A DNA stretch of 64,000 nt from Helicobacter sp. (GCF_017502485.1 NZ_JAFVUX010000003.1:1-64000); one strand, 5' to 3'. Counted from the stretch's first letter, positions 25,645-35,482 are shown. Program-made: numbers and translations. The notes: a model not told the origin generated them from the letters alone.

Positions 25645-27243
25645 GTGCTTACTAGCAAGATACGACAAACCCTACTGATGTGGCTTTTGTTTATGGGATT
25701 CTCCTATGCTACGCTATCGCAAGAGAGTCCGCTTAATATCCGGTACAAAGACCCTGCCACAATGTCGCTTAAAGAGCTACAAAATGAGCTAATCTCTATT
25801 AATACCACTTTAACAACAAGCAACAATCCTTGGCTAAAGCGCTACACAGATTATGCCAACTACAATCGCATCATGCGCCAAATGCACACGCTTCAAGATG
25901 AGATCTTACATATCAATGCTCATGACATTGGTGCGCTTAATGAAAAGCGTCTAGCCATAGAGACCTTGGAGCGACAGCTTGATTTGCTAAAGGATGCTAA
26001 AAGCGATCCTTTTAGAGACTTGATCCAAAAACCAGAGATAAGCGAAGTGCCTGCTATCACCAATCCTTTTGCCATCATTGGTGGGCTATCTTTCATCAAT
26101 AATTTGCAAAACACAAAAGCCACATTTGTAAGCAATAAAGAAAGCCTAGAAATCGTGCTAGCACTTATTGAGCGTAAATGCAGACTACTTGAGCAGCTAA
26201 ACAAGATTGACAAATCCAAAGTCCAAAAAGAGCTAGCCCTTGTGCAAGCAGAGCTACTAGAGTTTCAAAGTGCTTATAACATCATCTCCACAAGCATTGA
26301 TATTTATAACAAACGCTATGATGAAGTCTATACCCTGCTCTCACACCAAATACAAAAGCAAACTTTCAAGCTTATATATATCGCTTTAGCCATTCTTGTT
26401 AGCATAGGGTTGGCATTGGGGCTTAAGCTTCTCATCAAGCGATATATCATCGACAATGAGCGCACCTACACAGCAAATAAAATTATCAATTTTTTTAATA
26501 TCACCATTATTGTGCTTATTTTGCTCTTTGCCTATTTGGAGAATGTAACTTATCTAGTTGCGGTGCTGGGGTTTGCTTCTGCTGGGCTTGCTATTGCGAT
26601 GAAAGATTTATTTATGAGTATTTTAGGGTGGTTTGTGATTGTGATTGGAGGGAGCGTGCATGTGGGAGATAGGGTGCGCGTGGAGAAAGATGGCAGTGTC
26701 TATGTGGGTGATGTCTTAGATATTTCTATGCTGCGTATTACAATGTATGAAGATGTAACCTTAACTAGCTTTGCACACAATCGTCGAGCCGGGCGTATAG
26801 TTTTTATCCCTAATAACTTCGTCTTTACGATGATGATTGCTAATTACACACACAATGGTATGCAAACGGTGTGGGATGGGATAGATTTTTGCATCACTTT
26901 TGATTCTAATCATCAAAAAGCCTTGCAAATCGCCCTTGATATTACGGTCAAGCATTCTAAATCTTACACTCAGCTTACTAAAAGCCGCTTGCGCAAAATG
27001 CGTGATCGCTATTCGCTTAAGCACGCTAATGTCGATCCTAGGGTGTATAGCTTTATCGCGCCAAATGGTATTACTATCTCTGTGTGGTATCAAACAAACG
27101 CCTATGCTACGCTAACATTGCGCAGTCAAATATCGCTAGAGATCACACAAGCCTTTTTGCAAGAGCCAGATATTTTCATCGCCTACGAGACGACTAAGTT
27201 TGTCCAAACGCCTTATGACGGCTTTGGCGATAAATCCCATTGA
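25645..27243 (+). CDS. MscS-family mechanosensitive channel
   Basis: A 532-residue protein. The GTG start is supported by AAGG three bases before. A signal peptide (about 1-25, ending YATLS) leads to a periplasmic helical domain (30-230), then transmembrane helices at about 240-260 and 275-310 and the pore helix VAVLGFASAGLAIAMKDLF, followed by the MscS beta domain with GDRVRVEKDGSVYVGDVLDI. Such channels release solutes on hypo-osmotic shock. H. pylori HP0284 has the same place before the mtaB and ftsH-like genes. Confidence 0.88.
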   Translation: MLTSKIRQTLLMWLLFMGFSYATLSQESPLNIRYKDPATMSLKELQNELISINTTLTTSNNPWLKRYTDYANYNRIMRQMHTLQDEILHINAHDIGALNEKRLAIETLERQLDLLKDAKSDPFRDLIQKPEISEVPAITNPFAIIGGLSFINNLQNTKATFVSNKESLEIVLALIERKCRLLEQLNKIDKSKVQKELALVQAELLEFQSAYNIISTSIDIYNKRYDEVYTLLSHQIQKQTFKLIYIALAILVSIGLALGLKLLIKRYIIDNERTYTANKIINFFNITIIVLILLFAYLENVTYLVAVLGFASAGLAIAMKDLFMSILGWFVIVIGGSVHVGDRVRVEKDGSVYVGDVLDISMLRITMYEDVTLTSFAHNRRAGRIVFIPNNFVFTMMIANYTHNGMQTVWDGIDFCITFDSNHQKALQIALDITVKHSKSYTQLTKSRLRKMRDRYSLKHANVDPRVYSFIAPNGITISVWYQTNAYATLTLRSQISLEITQAFLQEPDIFIAYETTKFVQTPYDGFGDKSH

Positions 27244-27254
27244 GAAGGCGTTGT

Positions 27255-28529
27255 ATGAAAGAGATAAAACAAGAAAAACCAAAAGTGTTTTTCAAAACTT
27301 TTGGCTGTCGTACTAATCTTTATGACACACAGATTATGCGTGAGAATCTAGGGGAGTTTGATCATACTTTGGAAGAAGAGTGCGCGCAGGTGGTGGTGAT
27401 AAACTCCTGCACGGTAACAAATGGCGCGGATTCTGGTGTGCGTAGCTATGTAAGAAAAGTAAGAGGTATGGGCAAGTCTGTGGTGTTTGCAGGCTGTGGT
27501 GTAAAGACGCAGGGTAGGGCGTTGTTTGATAAAGGCTTGGTTGATGGTGTGTTAGGGCATAGCCATAAGGAATCAATAGCGCAGGCTTTAGATAAGCTCG
27601 CACAAGGGGAGAAGTTCTTTTATGAAGATAGCTTAGAGCATTTGGATTCTACTATTGTGAGTGAGTTTGTGGGCAAATCGCGTGCTTTTATCAAAATCCA
27701 AGAGGGTTGTGATTTTGCCTGTAGCTATTGCATTATCCCCTCTGTGCGTGGCAAATCACGCTCCCTACCACTTAAGCAGATTGTAAGGCAGGTGCAGGTG
27801 CTTGTAGATTCTGGTGTGCAAGAAGTCGTGCTTACAGGCACAAATGTTGGGAGCTATGGGCGAGATAGCAACAGCTCTTTACCAAAGCTTTTGCGCGCAT
27901 TATTTGCACTAGATGGCTTAAAGCGCGTGCGTATCGGTAGCCTTGAGCCAAGCCAAATTGATGAAGAGTTTTGCGAGCTACTAGCCCACTCAAAGCTAGA
28001 GCGGCATTTGCATATTGCTTTGCAGCATTCTCATAATGCAATGCTAGCACTAATGAATCGTGCCAATCGCTTTGAGAGTGATTATGAGCTATTGCACAAA
28101 GTCGCAGCTCTAGACTATGCCATTGGCACAGATTACATTGTGGGACACCCCGGAGAGAGTGAGAAGATATGGGAGCAAGCTTTGAGTAATGTCCGCACAC
28201 TTCCACTAACTCATATCCACCCTTTTGTGTATTCTGTGCGCTCTGGGACTGCTTCTGCTAGTATGGGCGATCGTGTCAATGGCACTCTGGCTAAAGAGCG
28301 TCTCCATAGTCTCAATACACATATACAAGAAGCAAACCTTATCTTCCGTCAAAAAAGAATGGCGCAAAATAAGCCTCTGCAAGTGCTTATTGAAAAACAA
28401 TTAGGTGATGTGTATGTCGGGCTTGATGAGCATTTTAATAAAATTTTTATAGAATCTAAGCAGGATTTAGGGCGGTGGGTAGAAATTGTAGAGTATGAGA
28501 TTAAGGAGCATAACTATGCCAAAATCTAA
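27255..28529 (+). CDS. mtaB: MiaB-family tRNA methylthiotransferase (MtaB-like)
   Basis: A 424-residue radical-SAM enzyme. The UPF0004 domain has its three cluster cysteines (FGCRTN, NSCTVTN, AGCGVKT) and the radical-SAM domain has CDFACSYC. A short TRAM-like tail ends the protein. MtaB adds a methylthio group to t6A37 of tRNA. The ATG at 27255 with GAGAAGG upstream is preferred over a TTG five codons earlier, which overlaps the mscS stop. It overlaps the next gene by 14 bases. Same order as H. pylori HP0284-HP0285-HP0286. Confidence 0.88.
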   Translation: MKEIKQEKPKVFFKTFGCRTNLYDTQIMRENLGEFDHTLEEECAQVVVINSCTVTNGADSGVRSYVRKVRGMGKSVVFAGCGVKTQGRALFDKGLVDGVLGHSHKESIAQALDKLAQGEKFFYEDSLEHLDSTIVSEFVGKSRAFIKIQEGCDFACSYCIIPSVRGKSRSLPLKQIVRQVQVLVDSGVQEVVLTGTNVGSYGRDSNSSLPKLLRALFALDGLKRVRIGSLEPSQIDEEFCELLAHSKLERHLHIALQHSHNAMLALMNRANRFESDYELLHKVAALDYAIGTDYIVGHPGESEKIWEQALSNVRTLPLTHIHPFVYSVRSGTASASMGDRVNGTLAKERLHSLNTHIQEANLIFRQKRMAQNKPLQVLIEKQLGDVYVGLDEHFNKIFIESKQDLGRWVEIVEYEIKEHNYAKI

Positions 28530-30243
28530 GCATCTTTTGGTAGTGATTGTGGGCGTGGTGGTGTTTTTGATCCTAGTGCTAGTCCTAGTGTTGAAGGATA
28601 ATGCTAAGGTCATTTCAGCTGCCACGCTAGAAAATGCCTTGCAAAAAAGTTTCATTATAAAGCTTTGGGAAAAAGATGATTATCTCTACGCTCAAACAAA
28701 AGATGCTCGGGTATATAAGATTCTGCGCTCTCAAGTAAATCCCGCCATCATCAAAACTATGCCCATAGATAGAGCATACACAAAGTGGTTTGTGTATGGT
28801 GTCGCTGCTTTGCTTATGCTAGTTATTGTCGCTGTGGTAGCGGCTTTAGTGCGCGCGCGCAAATCACACCTAAATATCACGCCAATTAATGCCACCGCGC
28901 TCAAAGATTCACTAGAATCCACCATCGTGCCACTATACTCTAATATGCGCTTTAGCGATGTGGCGGGTATTGATGAGGTTAAAGCGGAGCTATTGGAGAT
29001 TGTAGATTTTCTAAAATATCCGCAAAAATACCAGCGATTTGGTGTCAAACTCCCCAAGGGTATACTGCTTAGTGGTGTGCCCGGCGTGGGCAAGACACTT
29101 CTAGCTAAAGCTCTTGCTGGGGAGAGTGGAGTGCCATTTTTCTACCAAAGTGGCTCTGGCTTTGTGGAAATGTATGTGGGTGTGGGTGCAAGAAGAGTAC
29201 GCGAGCTTTTTAGTAGGGCAAAGGCTAGTGCACCTTGCATTATCTTCATCGATGAAATTGATGCAATTGGCAAAGCGCGCAAAGAGGGCAGCAATAATAG
29301 CGAGCGAGAATCTACCTTAAACCAACTGCTTGTAGAGATGGATGGTTTTAGCGATAATAGTGGCGTGGTCGTGCTTGCAGCTACAAATCATATTGATGCG
29401 CTTGATCCCGCGCTTTTGCGTAGTGGGCGATTTGATAGGAAGCTTTTCATCGAGCTGCCTAATAAGCAAGAAAGAGAGCAGATTCTATCAATGTATCTTG
29501 CCAGCAAGCCAAATACCCTAGCCCAAACGATCCCCCAAATCGCTAGTGAGACTTCAGGTTTTAGTGGTGCAAGCCTTGCAAGCCTTGTCAATGAAGCAGC
29601 ACTTAATGCTATCCGCAATCAATCCCTTACAATCTCTAAACGCGACTTTGATGAGGTGTATAGCAAAATCCACAGTGGGCTAAAGCGGTTGCCTCTGCTA
29701 GAATCTAGCTTGCGTGATGTGTATGCAATCTATCACGCAAGTAAATTGCTCTATGCGCTACATAATGGGCTAATTGTGCAAAAGGTAACATTGTTTGAGA
29801 CACTTTTGGCGCACTTTTCTGCCCACACGCTAAGCCATAGTGAGCTACTTAAGCGAGTTGGATTCTATCTTGTAGGTGATAGGGCTACGCGTGCGGTGTT
29901 TAAGGATAGTTTTGGAGTGTTTGGAGAGGATTATCAAAGGGCGTGCAAGCTCATTGGCGATGGGCAGAAGCTTGGACTAGTTAGTGTGCAGGAGAATTTA
30001 CCTAGCGCATTTGTCTTTTCTAGTTCTAGTAGTGGGATTGAAGCGATAGACTCTCTTACAAACTTTGTTTTACGCAATAGGGAGGCGATTTTCACCATAG
30101 CAGCAGTGCTACTCCAAGAAGAAAGGCTTGAGATAGAAGAAAGGTTTGAGGGTGGGCAAGATTCTATTTCGAGCTTTATGCACTACTATGCAAAAAGAGC
30201 TGAAAACTCGATTGTATCGCGCTTACAGGGCTATTTGATATAG
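28516..30243 (+). CDS. FtsH-like AAA+ protein with lost protease site
   Basis: A 575-residue membrane AAA+ protein: TM1 at about 8-26, a short periplasmic loop, TM2 at about 93-115, then the AAA domain with Walker A GVPGVGKT, Walker B IIFIDEIDAIGK and the second region of homology ATNHIDALDPALLRSGRFDR. FtsH normally has a zinc site HEXXH at the start of its protease domain; here the aligned position reads YHASK (residues 406-410, bases 29731-29745), so metalloprotease activity is very unlikely. The start at 28516 has AAGGAG upstream and overlaps mtaB. It matches H. pylori HP0286 by position. It may be an unfoldase or an adaptor for true FtsH. Confidence 0.85.
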   Translation: MPKSKHLLVVIVGVVVFLILVLVLVLKDNAKVISAATLENALQKSFIIKLWEKDDYLYAQTKDARVYKILRSQVNPAIIKTMPIDRAYTKWFVYGVAALLMLVIVAVVAALVRARKSHLNITPINATALKDSLESTIVPLYSNMRFSDVAGIDEVKAELLEIVDFLKYPQKYQRFGVKLPKGILLSGVPGVGKTLLAKALAGESGVPFFYQSGSGFVEMYVGVGARRVRELFSRAKASAPCIIFIDEIDAIGKARKEGSNNSERESTLNQLLVEMDGFSDNSGVVVLAATNHIDALDPALLRSGRFDRKLFIELPNKQEREQILSMYLASKPNTLAQTIPQIASETSGFSGASLASLVNEAALNAIRNQSLTISKRDFDEVYSKIHSGLKRLPLLESSLRDVYAIYHASKLLYALHNGLIVQKVTLFETLLAHFSAHTLSHSELLKRVGFYLVGDRATRAVFKDSFGVFGEDYQRACKLIGDGQKLGLVSVQENLPSAFVFSSSSSGIEAIDSLTNFVLRNREAIFTIAAVLLQEERLEIEERFEGGQDSISSFMHYYAKRAENSIVSRLQGYLI

Positions 30244-32024
30244 CCTAGTTTATAAAGCTCATTAGCTATACGCACGACAATGGGTCCAGCATTACCACCA
30301 CTTTGCCCGTGTTCAATCAGCGTGGTAATGGCATATTGAGGGTTATGTGCTGGGACAAATGCTGTCATCCACCCGTGTGATCGGTGAAAGTAGGCTAGCT
30401 CACTCTCTTTGGCACGCTTTTTTACTTCTTGTGGGATTGAAGTAACTTGCGCGGTCCCTGTTTTGCAAGCAATTTTGACCTGTGCGCCATAGACTCTGCG
30501 CGTGCCTGTGCCTCCGGGCGCATTGCACGCTTCTACCATACCCTTTTGGATAGCGGGGAGCTTTGTCTTTTGTAGGTCATTTAGGACATTTTTTGGATCT
30601 ATGATGTTTTCATCATTGTTTTGCTTTTTTAGGAAGTGCGGCGTGGTGAGCTTGCCACTTGCAAGCAAGGCGGTGTAGCGTGCGATTTGCATAGGGGTGG
30701 CTAGGAAGTAGCCCTGCCCGATGGAGGTTTGCACTGTGTCACCCACATACCAAGTGTGTCCATAACGCTGGGCTTTCCAATTTGGCGAAGGGAGAATCCC
30801 TCTAGACTCCCCGGGGAAATCCACACCCGTGCGTTCGCCAAAGCCCATAGTCCTAAGCACATTTGTCATATTATCAATTCCAACCACTTGTGAGAGTTTA
30901 TAGAAATACACATCTACGGATTCTCGCAAGGCTTTAAACATATCCGAGCTTCCGTGTCCACCTTGCTTCCAGTCGCGGAACTGCCATTCGCCGATTTTGA
31001 TTGAGTAGGGTGTGTCAATTTTGGTCCATTCATTGATATCACCATATTCTAAAATCGCCATTGCGACGCCCATTTTGATAACAGAGCCGGGTGGATATTG
31101 CCCATTGACAAAGCGATTGATAAGTGGCGTGTGCGGGTTATCAGTAAGTGTGCGCCACTTTGCCACACTAATACCCCCTACAAAGTCGTTTAAGTCATAC
31201 TCTGGATAACTCCCAGCTGCTAGAATCTCACCATTTCGCACATCAAGCACGATTACTGCACCATTTTGCTCGCTGTATTCTTCATCGATTGCTCGCTGGA
31301 GCTTGGCATCGATGGTTAGAGTGATGTTATTTTGTGTTTGTGGGGAGAACTCTTCTGCTTCGGATACGCGCTGATTATAGGCATTGACAATACTATTGCG
31401 ATAACCCAGCTGCCCTTGTAAAATCGTATTGTAGTGCCGCTCTATACCCTCTTTGCCAATGATGGAGGTGTATTTACTCACAGGATCATAGAAAACATCA
31501 TTTTTATCTGCTCTGCCGACATAGCCGATAATGTGTGAGGCAAGCGAGCCATGTGGATAAAATCGGCGGAAAGTAGGCTGTACGCGGATATTGTCTTCTT
31601 GTATAAGGGCTGCGTAAGCTGTTTGTATATCATTGCTTGGAATATGGTCGATGACTTTGATAAGGTCGTGGTTATAGGCAGAGTTTTGCTTAGTGTAGGC
31701 TTGTATAAGTTCATCGAAGTTTTGATCTGGGAGATGCTTGATGATCATAGCAATAGCAGCGCGCAAGTCTTTGTCATTAAGGAGTGGCTCTAAATACACG
31801 CTGAAAAACAGCTCATTAACAGCCAAAGGCTCGCCATTTCGATCAAAGATTAGTCCCCGAGCTGGCACAAGCACTTCTTGCTTAGAGATATTGCGCTTAG
31901 CGATTCTCTCATAGTGGTCGTGCCTCTGGATTGTGATGATAAAAATGCGCAGTATTAGGATAATCCACACAAGCATAAAGACAAGTAAGACGATTTTATA
32001 AGGGATGCCAAGGCTTTTCATCAT
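30231..32024 (-). CDS. mrdA: Penicillin-binding protein 2 (elongasome transpeptidase)
   Basis: A 597-residue class B PBP that cross-links peptidoglycan during cell elongation. One N-terminal transmembrane helix (about 8-30), a dimerisation/pedestal domain, then the transpeptidase motifs SVIK (SxxK), SVD and KTGT. It corresponds to H. pylori HP1565 and follows the MreD-like gene directly, as elongasome genes often do. It converges on the FtsH-like gene with a 13-base overlap. Confidence 0.93.
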   Translation of the reverse strand: MMKSLGIPYKIVLLVFMLVWIILILRIFIITIQRHDHYERIAKRNISKQEVLVPARGLIFDRNGEPLAVNELFFSVYLEPLLNDKDLRAAIAMIIKHLPDQNFDELIQAYTKQNSAYNHDLIKVIDHIPSNDIQTAYAALIQEDNIRVQPTFRRFYPHGSLASHIIGYVGRADKNDVFYDPVSKYTSIIGKEGIERHYNTILQGQLGYRNSIVNAYNQRVSEAEEFSPQTQNNITLTIDAKLQRAIDEEYSEQNGAVIVLDVRNGEILAAGSYPEYDLNDFVGGISVAKWRTLTDNPHTPLINRFVNGQYPPGSVIKMGVAMAILEYGDINEWTKIDTPYSIKIGEWQFRDWKQGGHGSSDMFKALRESVDVYFYKLSQVVGIDNMTNVLRTMGFGERTGVDFPGESRGILPSPNWKAQRYGHTWYVGDTVQTSIGQGYFLATPMQIARYTALLASGKLTTPHFLKKQNNDENIIDPKNVLNDLQKTKLPAIQKGMVEACNAPGGTGTRRVYGAQVKIACKTGTAQVTSIPQEVKKRAKESELAYFHRSHGWMTAFVPAHNPQYAITTLIEHGQSGGNAGPIVVRIANELYKLGYIK

Positions 32025-32504
32025 CTATCTCTGCTTAAGTTTTTCATACAAAATTCCCACGCATGACTCACATAAAAAATACACGATAAACACACTATGG
32101 AGTCTAAACTCAAGCCTAGAGCCAAACATTTCAAAAATATACATCACAAAAAAGTAACTAAGATAGAGCATACCCACATACCAAAAGACAAAGAGAGCGT
32201 TATGTCCAAAGATTAAGTTAAATTTCTCTGTAATGATATAGCGCACGATCAAAAACACTAGTGGCAAAATTCCTAGTGGCAACTGATTTTGTGCTTCTAA
32301 AATCACTAGACAAATGAGAATCCCAATAGTGGCAATGAGATTTTGTCTTTGATGAATGTCCATAAAAATGATAAATAGCAGTCCAATTAGCGGAGGCAAA
32401 AACAAAAATATGCGATTGCACATTGTCCAAATAAAAAACCCACAACAAAGCAGAGCGACTTTAGTGATCTCTTTGTAAGTGCTGTTTTTCATCTTTTGGA
32501 CCAT
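32025..32504 (-). CDS. MreD-like membrane protein
   Basis: A 159-residue protein with about five transmembrane helices. Size, topology and its position directly before pbp2 fit MreD, the elongasome membrane subunit; H. pylori HP1566 has the same place. The sequence itself is too variable for a firm name. AAGGA lies six bases before the ATG. It starts 10 bases after engB. Confidence 0.6.
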   Translation of the reverse strand: MVQKMKNSTYKEITKVALLCCGFFIWTMCNRIFLFLPPLIGLLFIIFMDIHQRQNLIATIGILICLVILEAQNQLPLGILPLVFLIVRYIITEKFNLIFGHNALFVFWYVGMLYLSYFFVMYIFEMFGSRLEFRLHSVFIVYFLCESCVGILYEKLKQR

Positions 32505-32513
32505 AATGCTTCC

Positions 32514-33158
32514 TTAGTCATTGCTACCCAAAAGCGCGCGCAATATACTCACCCGTGTCATATCAAGGAGAGTTTGCGGATCTTGTGGGGATTTGGGGCG
32601 GTAGATTGTTTGTGCTATTGTAGCGTTATTTGTGGTGATTAGTGTTCCTTTTTGGCGTAGCTTTGCTAGCTCGTTTTTGGTAAGCTTATCGGCTTTAGTG
32701 TAGATGGGTAGCAAGATTTGATCATTAAGGAGAATCGCTTGAATCTGGCGTGCCAGATTCTCATCAATGGGGAGATTTCTATGTCTTGCATCAATTAAGT
32801 GGATAAAGACTTTGATACTTCTTCGATGCTGTAAAAATTCCCAAAGATTGCATTGCCAAAGCGCTTGCTCTTGTTTAGAGATTTTGGCATAGCCAATGCC
32901 GGGCAAGTCGATAAGTGATATAGGGATACTACTAGATTTAGCACTATCAAACCATACAGAGGAAAAAAAATTAATAAGTCGTGTTTTGCCCGGGGTGGAA
33001 GAGCTTTTGGCAAGATTAGATTCTAGGAGGGTGTTGATAAAGGTGCTTTTGCCTACATTGCTTCGCCCTAGCATAACAATTTCACTTGTGTTTGGGGCTG
33101 GACACTCACTAAGCTTGCTTGCAGAAGTGAGAAAACTGGCATTTGAGATAGTGATCAT
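32514..33158 (-). CDS. engB: Ribosome biogenesis GTPase YihA/EngB
   Basis: A 214-residue TRAFAC GTPase with G1 GRSNVGKST (residues 31-39), G3 DLPG and G4 TKAD. It helps assemble the 50S subunit and is essential in many bacteria. Its ATG overlaps the lptA stop (TAATG), so it is translationally coupled. Corresponds to H. pylori HP1567. Confidence 0.93.
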   Translation of the reverse strand: MITISNASFLTSASKLSECPAPNTSEIVMLGRSNVGKSTFINTLLESNLAKSSSTPGKTRLINFFSSVWFDSAKSSSIPISLIDLPGIGYAKISKQEQALWQCNLWEFLQHRRSIKVFIHLIDARHRNLPIDENLARQIQAILLNDQILLPIYTKADKLTKNELAKLRQKGTLITTNNATIAQTIYRPKSPQDPQTLLDMTRVSILRALLGSND

Positions 33159-33757
33159 TATGGACTGCTAGAATCTAGCGGAGTAGATTCTGGCTCTAGA
33201 ATAGAATCTACTTGCCTAGATTTTGACTCTGGTTGTTTGATTTCGGGGCTATTTTTGTTGTTTTGCATATCGTTTAGATCGATGATTACACGCACAGGGG
33301 CGTTGTTACTGCTCTCAACATTGGCAAAGTTGTTGTCGTTGTTGAGTGTGATTCTCTCTCCTTTTAGGAAGTTTGGCTTGCCGATTTCTTGTACTTGGGC
33401 TCTGCCAATGAGCTGATATTCATTAGCCTCGACGAGATAGATAAGCGTATCGCTTTTGCCCTTAAGTCTTCTGCCATCTCGGGTAAGTAGGAGAAAATCT
33501 ACATTCCCCATAGCTTCAAGCTTGAGTGGCTTGCGCGCTTTATTGACATAGATTCTCACTTCATCGGCATTAAGCTTGTCTTCACCTTTGACCATTTTGA
33601 CCTTGCCTGTGGCTATGGTAACACCCTTTTTCTCATCAGCAAAGACCTTTTGTGCTTGTATATCAAGCTCTTGTGCCAAAGCAACACCAACAAGCACGCT
33701 AACAAACGCGCCTAAGCGCATTAGCTGGCGTATAGATTCTAGCGCATCTATGATCAC
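33158..33757 (-). CDS. lptA: LPS transport periplasmic bridge protein LptA
   Basis: A 199-residue exported protein with a signal peptide (about 1-28, ending VGVALAQE) and an OstA-type repeat domain (VFADEKKGVTIATGKVKMVKG). LptA polymerises into the periplasmic bridge that carries LPS from LptC to the outer membrane. The GTG start overlaps the lptC stop (GTGA) and has AAGGATGGG upstream. The C-terminal 45 residues are low-complexity and hold several copies of the recurrent word, including a perfect one at 33168-33178 reading Leu-Asp-Ser-Ser. Confidence 0.85.
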   Translation of the reverse strand: MIIDALESIRQLMRLGAFVSVLVGVALAQELDIQAQKVFADEKKGVTIATGKVKMVKGEDKLNADEVRIYVNKARKPLKLEAMGNVDFLLLTRDGRRLKGKSDTLIYLVEANEYQLIGRAQVQEIGKPNFLKGERITLNNDNNFANVESSNNAPVRVIIDLNDMQNNKNSPEIKQPESKSRQVDSILEPESTPLDSSSP

Positions 33758-34380
33758 TTCCCATCCTTTCGCGCTTGCAAGTCTATCTTAGCAGTAACGC
33801 TACTTGCAGTTGTGGTTTGAAGTTTTTGATTATAGATGATATTTTGTCCTTCCATACTACCTTCCACTGAGCTCGCCCAAAATGCCCCACTCCCTGTGAA
33901 AACCTCATTTTTTGCATCGTATTTCGCGCGCTTGCTATAAAAGACTTCGCCACTGTTTTTCGCATAGACACCGCCTTTGTTGAATGTATAGATATTGTCT
34001 GTACGCGTAATTTCTTGCCCATAGACATATTCGATTATGCGCGGTGCATTGGGTATGTGCGGCTGGATTTTGTGCAAAATTGTTTCAAAGCTTTGTTCAT
34101 ATTCTGCATAGCGCAGGGCTTTTGTGCCTTTGATATGTGTTTCTACGCCTGTATTTGTAGCTTGGTAAATAGAGAAGTCATAGAGTTCTACAAGGGGTAT
34201 TTGTGATTGCTTGAGTAAGATTGCTTGAGTATCTCTAGCAAAGGTTACGATAAAGGCAAGAATCCCAGTAAGTGTTAGTGCGAAAAACCAATGCATACCA
34301 TAAGCGATATTGCAATAATGCTTTAGCGCATAGATGGGCTTGCGCCATTTTGGATTGTGTAAAATGTGTGAGTTATTCAT
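33754..34380 (-). CDS. lptC: LPS export membrane protein LptC
   Basis: A 208-residue protein with one N-terminal transmembrane helix (about 29-47) and a periplasmic domain containing GGVYAKNSGEVFYSKRAKYD, in keeping with LptC. It would link the LptBFG ATPase to LptA. It overlaps kdsC upstream and lptA downstream by a few bases. H. pylori HP1569 has the same place. LptC is poorly conserved, so the call relies on context. Confidence 0.75.
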   Translation of the reverse strand: MNNSHILHNPKWRKPIYALKHYCNIAYGMHWFFALTLTGILAFIVTFARDTQAILLKQSQIPLVELYDFSIYQATNTGVETHIKGTKALRYAEYEQSFETILHKIQPHIPNAPRIIEYVYGQEITRTDNIYTFNKGGVYAKNSGEVFYSKRAKYDAKNEVFTGSGAFWASSVEGSMEGQNIIYNQKLQTTTASSVTAKIDLQARKDGK

Positions 34381-34879
34381 AGAGAGCTAAAAATTCTTGG
34401 TATTCTTCTTCATTGCGCCGCAGGATAAACTCTATCATTTCTCTAACAGCTCCATAGCCACCCCTGCAAGATAGCACCACATCAGCCTTTGTATGCATAT
34501 ATGGATTGGCATTAGCCGGAGCAAAGCACAAGCTAGATTCTCTAAACATACCTAGGTCATTAATATCATCGCCTATGCAAGCTACTTCATCTTTGGAGAG
34601 ATTAAGTCCAGAGATTATGTTTCTAGCGATTATGGACTTATCTTCCACACCCATAAAAATCCTAGTAATCCCAAGCTCACTAGCTCTTTTTCGCAATGAC
34701 TTAGACTCTCGCCCAGAGATGATGGCAATCTCTCGCCCAAGTTTTAGCCATGCTACAATCCCTAGTCCATCGTGGATATGAAAGGATTTTGCTTCATAAG
34801 TGCCACTATCTAGCTCAAGGAGATTTATCGTGCCATCAGTGAGTGTGCCATCAACATCAAGCAGTAGTAAGCGTATCAT
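34373..34879 (-). CDS. kdsC: Kdo-8-phosphate phosphatase
   Basis: A 168-residue HAD hydrolase. Motif I is DVDGTLTDG (residues 8-16); motif II is ISGRES and motif IV GDDINDLGM. It removes phosphate from Kdo-8-P in the synthesis of Kdo, the inner-core sugar of LPS. It overlaps hisB and lptC by a few bases. Matches H. pylori HP1570. Confidence 0.92.
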   Translation of the reverse strand: MIRLLLLDVDGTLTDGTINLLELDSGTYEAKSFHIHDGLGIVAWLKLGREIAIISGRESKSLRKRASELGITRIFMGVEDKSIIARNIISGLNLSKDEVACIGDDINDLGMFRESSLCFAPANANPYMHTKADVVLSCRGGYGAVREMIEFILRRNEEEYQEFLALYE

Positions 34880-35454
34880 AGGCAGCCTTTAGTGCTTGGG
34901 ATTGTTATGCGATCATTTTTGCTTAATGCCCTGCGCAAAGCCACGCCAAATGCCTTAAACGCAGCTTCTGTGATATGGTGGAGGTTTTTGCCCCTTTTTA
35001 GCACGATATGCGCGCTAATATTGGCATTGAAGCATATCGCGCGAAACCACTCTTCTACAAGCTCCACATCAAACTCCCCCACTTTCCCACGATAGTTCTC
35101 TCCCATATCAAATACCAAAAACGCGCGATTGCTAATATCAATATCACACTCCACACACGCTTCATCCATTACCACAGCAGCATTGCCAAATCGCTCTATC
35201 TGGGATGCAGGGTAAATGCTTTGTGCCAAAAGCTTGCCAAGCACAATCCCGCTATCTTCTACGCTATGGTGAAAATCCACTTCTATATCGCCTTTACACT
35301 CTAGCCTTGTGTCAAAAAGCGCGTGCTTGCTGAAGGCTTCTAGCATATGGGTGAAAAACCCAATGTCTGTTTGTATTGTGCTTGTGCCACTTCCGTAAAT
35401 CTCTAATGATGCGGTAATTTGTGTCTCTTTTGTCAATCGCTCTAGCTGCTGCAT
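34876..35454 (-). CDS. hisB: Imidazoleglycerol-phosphate dehydratase
   Basis: A 192-residue monofunctional enzyme of histidine synthesis, with the two metal motifs HHSVED (near 63) and HHITEAAFKAFG (near 158). The phosphatase domain of the E. coli fusion is absent. It sits inside the envelope operon between rlpA and kdsC, where H. pylori (a histidine auxotroph) has nothing. It overlaps kdsC by 4 bases. Confidence 0.95.
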   Translation of the reverse strand: MQQLERLTKETQITASLEIYGSGTSTIQTDIGFFTHMLEAFSKHALFDTRLECKGDIEVDFHHSVEDSGIVLGKLLAQSIYPASQIERFGNAAVVMDEACVECDIDISNRAFLVFDMGENYRGKVGEFDVELVEEWFRAICFNANISAHIVLKRGKNLHHITEAAFKAFGVALRRALSKNDRITIPSTKGCL

Positions 35455-35482
35455 ATTGCTCCTTATCCTAGAATCTAGCTCG

